Part shown: in pieces, positions 15,005-16,862 of the stretch | Numbering within the stretch: position 1 is the stretch's first letter | Layout: each line of letters begins with the position of its first letter | From: Candidatus Gallibacteroides avistercoris | Lineage (GTDB): Bacteria; Bacteroidota; Bacteroidia; Bacteroidales; CHK158-818 | Direction: 5' to 3' | Assembly (NCBI GenBank): GCA_018714665.1 | Contig: DVNA01000093.1 | Span: 1-16,862 of the forward strand | DNA: 16,862 nucleotides | Translations under genes and position numbers: made by a program | The notes under the pieces: generated by a model | Told to the model about the DNA's origin: nothing | The model's database searches: none | Seen by the model: the letters and a program-made list of their open reading frames with translations, nothing else

Positions 15005-15007
15005 TGT

Positions 15008-15658
15008 TTAGAAGGGATTTTGTTTCTTAAACCTGTACCTTTTTCCGTTTACGGCTTGTTGAACGGATGGGAAACGGCGTTTGAATTTGTCGAACGTATC
15101 GCGGGAAAGGGCATAACGTTTGCAAATTTGTGTAATGGATACACCTTGGTCGAGCATCTGGATGATTTTTTGTTTGTTATCAATCAGTACGTTGAGTTTG
15201 GTATAAGAGCCTTTTCGCCGTCCCAGTACCATTCCGTTAGCTTTGCGCAGGGTTAAGGCCTCTTTGGTCCGCATCGAAATCAGGTTGCGTTCTATTTCCG
15301 CCACAAGTCCGAACGCGAAACACAATACTTTGCTGTTGATGGAATCGTCGAAAGTGTATCCCTCTTTGGTGGTATAGAGGTTGATCCCCTTTTTTAAACA
15401 TTTGTCCATGATGGCCATTACATCGGTAAGTGTTCGGCTCAGACGGGAAATTTCTGTAACGATTAACGTGTCGCCCTGTTTCATCTTTCGTAATAATGCC
15501 CCCAATTTCCGGTCCTGTCCTCTTTTTTTGCCGCTGACAACCTCTGTAACCCAGGTGTCGATTGTCCAGTTTCTGCTCGTGGCGAATCGCTTGATTTCAT
15601 CTTGTTGGTTGGCAGGATGCTGCTTCCCCGTACTGACCCGTAAATAACCTATTGTCAT
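15008..15658 (-). CDS. Serine site-specific recombinase, resolvase/invertase family (Mpi-like DNA invertase)
   Basis: This 216-residue recombinase has the N-terminal catalytic domain of small serine recombinases. GYLRVST places the nucleophile at S9 with R7 beside it, and EISRLSR supplies R72 and R75. The long dimer/E-helix region runs near AEIERNLISMRTKEAL, followed by the arm GRRKGSYTKLN. A C-terminal helix-turn-helix (VSITQICKRYALSRDTFDKF) would bind half-sites. All catalytic residues are present, so it should be active. It breaks and rejoins DNA with a 2-bp stagger and can invert or excise DNA. It most resembles the master DNA invertase Mpi family of Bacteroides, which flips promoters of surface-structure operons. 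Its position directly upstream of, and co-oriented with, a fimbria-like operon supports that role. The promoter box is at 15706-15699, overlapped downstream by a palindrome. Confidence 0.88.
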   Translation of the reverse strand: MTIGYLRVSTGKQHPANQQDEIKRFATSRNWTIDTWVTEVVSGKKRGQDRKLGALLRKMKQGDTLIVTEISRLSRTLTDVMAIMDKCLKKGINLYTTKEGYTFDDSINSKVLCFAFGLVAEIERNLISMRTKEALTLRKANGMVLGRRKGSYTKLNVLIDNKQKIIQMLDQGVSITQICKRYALSRDTFDKFKRRFPSVQQAVNGKRYRFKKQNPF

Positions 15659-15672
15659 AATGTGAAGTTTTT

Positions 15673-15698
15673 TAGTTAAGGCAACATTGCCTTACCTG
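15673..15698. promoter_or_regulatory. Palindrome with 2-bp centre at the recombinase promoter (candidate recombinase operator or crossover site)
   Basis: TAAGGCAA (15677-15684), CA, and TTGCCTTA (15687-15694) make a perfect 8-bp dyad with a dinucleotide centre. Over 12-bp half-sites, 10 of 12 positions match. This is the geometry of serine recombinase sites (two half-sites around a 2-bp core). It covers the predicted start of recombinase transcription, so binding would repress the gene. No second copy of TAAGGCAA or TTGCCTTA was found by eye in the window. Confidence 0.5.
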
Positions 15699-15706
15699 CA
15701 AAAGTA
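15699..15706 (-). promoter_or_regulatory. -7 box of the recombinase promoter
   Basis: The minus strand reads TACTTTTG followed by C, a full match to TAnnTTTG, 41 bp before the ATG. No clear -33 element is present at the expected distance, so the promoter may be weak or need an activator. Confidence 0.5.
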
Positions 15707-15788
15707 CTTGGCGGCATGAAAACGGGGAGAATCTGGAAAATTGGCTTAACGTTCTTTCTCTTTTATACAGAACCTTTGGAAGGATGGT

Positions 15789-15824
15789 AAAAAAAACAGA
15801 GGTACATTTTTTGCACCTCTGTTT
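15789..15824 (-). terminator. Terminator of the GlmU-family gene
   Basis: AAACAGAGGT (15794-15803) and ACCTCTGTTT (15815-15824) form a perfect 10-bp stem with an 11-nt loop. The A-run 15789-15796 gives a minus-strand T-tract just after the hairpin, 29 bp downstream of the stop codon. Confidence 0.85.
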
Positions 15825-15852
15825 CCTCTATCTTGTCGTGTCTGTACGGCCG

Positions 15853-16862
15853 TTATTTGAAATTTTCTGCCTGGTGATAAATAGACTCGAAAATCTCTTT
15901 GTCAACCTCCGTTAGTTCGATGTTGCGGCGATGCATCATCTTTTCGGCCGTGGCGAAAAATTTACTCAACGCCACATCGTTGAATCCCGAAGTACCTCCT
16001 TCGCTGAACGATGCCACGAAATTGCGGGGGAATCCAGCTCCGTATATATTGACCCCTACGCCGATAACCGTAGCCGTGTTGAACATACAGTTGATCCCCG
16101 CCTTGGAATGGTCGCCCATGATAAGCCCGCAGAATTGAAGTCCTGTACGCAGAAAACGGTGGGAAGGGTAGTGCCAGAGCTTGATCTCGGCATAATCGTT
16201 TTTCAGGTTCGAGGCCGTCGTTCCTGCTCCGAGGTTGCACCATTCACCGATTACGGCGTTTCCTAAAAATCCGTCGTGGGCCTTGTTCGAGTAACCGATC
16301 ATAACTACGTTGCTCAACTCTCCCCCTACCTTGCAATAGGGCCCGAGGGTAGTAGCACCATAAATTTTGCATCCCATTTTGGTAACAGCGTGCTGGCAAG
16401 CGGCAAAGGGGGCACGTATGCAACACCCTTCCATCAGCTCGGCCTCTTTACCTATATATATAGGGCCTTCGTTCAGGTTCAAAAAACAACATTCGACCGA
16501 AGCACCCTCTTCGATGAATATCTTCGGTAGTCCATCGGGATAGGTAGTCTCTCCGATAACTGTATTTGTCGGGCTGAGAGGGGCCGATTCCCGACCGGTG
16601 GTTATCCGACGAAAATCCTGCTCTATGGCCGCATCGTTTTTTAAAAAAATGTCGTAGAGCATTTCAATGCAGAAGAGCGGCTCCTTTAACTCGATTATCC
16701 GGCTGAACTGTTGCTGCTGGAACATTTCCAAAGAACCTTTGTAAAAAATGATTTTTCCCTCGGATTGGTATGCTTCTCCGGGTTGGAGCTTTTGGGCAAT
16801 ATTCACCAGCTCGTCGGTAGGTAATACGTGTCCTGCCACGAACAGGTTGCACGCTTGGGCCA
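15853..16862 (-). CDS. GlmU-family protein with left-handed beta-helix acyltransferase domain (5' end outside window)
   Basis: The frame is open to the window edge, so the 335 visible residues are the C-terminal part of a longer protein. A GTG at 16839 could be read as a start, but the frame continues upstream (AQACNLFVAGH). The first 100 visible residues are the end of a nucleotidyltransferase-like domain. From about residue 115 the chain has hexapeptide-repeat turns of a left-handed beta-helix. AHDGFLGNAVIGEWCNLGAGTTASNLKNDY closely parallels the acetyltransferase site of GlmU, including the histidine and the GAGT loop. Such proteins act on sugar phosphates or nucleotide sugars for cell-envelope synthesis. 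The exact substrate cannot be told. Bacteroidales genomes carry a paralogue of this type in addition to true GlmU. Confidence 0.8.
   Translation of the reverse strand, partial: AQACNLFVAGHVLPTDELVNIAQKLQPGEAYQSEGKIIFYKGSLEMFQQQQFSRIIELKEPLFCIEMLYDIFLKNDAAIEQDFRRITTGRESAPLSPTNTVIGETTYPDGLPKIFIEEGASVECCFLNLNEGPIYIGKEAELMEGCCIRAPFAACQHAVTKMGCKIYGATTLGPYCKVGGELSNVVMIGYSNKAHDGFLGNAVIGEWCNLGAGTTASNLKNDYAEIKLWHYPSHRFLRTGLQFCGLIMGDHSKAGINCMFNTATVIGVGVNIYGAGFPRNFVASFSEGGTSGFNDVALSKFFATAEKMMHRRNIELTEVDKEIFESIYHQAENFK

Larger units (their letters stand above)
14691..15007. other. Candidate regulatory switch region between recombinase and fimbria-like operon
   Basis: This 317-bp gap is AT-rich and non-coding. 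It contains a plus-strand promoter pointing away from the operon (14820-14850), short inverted repeats around it (14718-14726 with 14958-14966, and 14730-14737 with 14917-14924), and direct repeats of CATAAA (14785, 14796, 14810) with TTCATAAAATT twice (14794 and 14808). It also has a 7-bp hairpin (14874-14895) and the recombinase terminator (14976-15004). No TAnnTTTG box exists on the minus strand to serve the operon, which fits a promoter switch in the OFF state or a non-canonical activated promoter. Confidence 0.5.

Noticed and set aside
15747..15756. TAACGTTCTT as an Mpi-type repeat (remembered consensus ARACGTWCGT)
   Set aside because: Only 8 of 10 positions match, and no inverted partner was found nearby.
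1..16862. CRISPR arrays, tRNA or rRNA genes, insertion sequences
   Set aside because: No regularly spaced repeats, no cloverleaf or rRNA-like segments and no transposase were seen. The only recombinase is the invertase-type one.

Overview
The window looks like chromosomal DNA from a member of the order Bacteroidales (gut-type Bacteroidetes). The evidence is a TamB/TamL (lipoprotein Omp85) pair, promoters of the Bacteroidetes type (TTG, about 19-20 bp, TAnnTTTG), mostly absent Shine-Dalgarno sequences, fimbrillin-like lipoproteins, and a small serine recombinase resembling the Mpi-type DNA invertases of Bacteroides. I cannot fix the genus from sequence alone.

Left half, housekeeping and transport. 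Positions 1-2659 hold the 3' end of tamB overlapping tamL, an outer-membrane assembly module. A very AT-rich gap of about 400 bp follows. It ends in a good promoter flanked by a perfect 9-bp inverted repeat, in front of the ammonium transporter gene amtB (3066-4409), which has its own terminator. A small DoxX-family membrane protein (4546-5019) converges on speA, the biosynthetic arginine decarboxylase (6996-5101, minus). One very strong hairpin sits between them. A divergent promoter region separates speA from fba, the class II fructose-bisphosphate aldolase (7325-8323), which also has a clear terminator.

Right half, a surface-appendage locus on the minus strand. From upstream to downstream it contains a serine recombinase (15658-15008), a non-coding gap of 317 bp, an OmpA-like/DUF3575 beta-barrel protein (14690-13566), two fimbrillin-like lipoproteins (13553-12516 and 12502-11711) and a 1020-residue surface lipoprotein (11665-8603). 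The last protein joins the same fimbrillin-like domain to two beta-helix modules and a lectin/laminin-G-like C-terminus. The four structural genes are separated by only 12, 13 and 45 bp and end in one terminator (8534-8501), so they look like one operon. I infer that they build a type V-like fimbria with the 1020-residue protein as candidate tip adhesin.

The recombinase next to this operon suggests phase variation. The 317-bp gap has no recognisable minus-strand promoter for the operon. It does hold a good plus-strand promoter (14820-14850) pointing away from the operon, inside a pair of 9-bp inverted repeats (14718-14726 and 14958-14966). This fits a promoter switch caught in the OFF orientation, but the repeats are short and could be chance. 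The recombinase promoter itself is overlapped by a near-perfect palindrome with a 2-bp centre, shaped like a serine recombinase binding site.

The right edge (16862-15853, minus) is the 3' part of a GlmU-family left-handed beta-helix protein.
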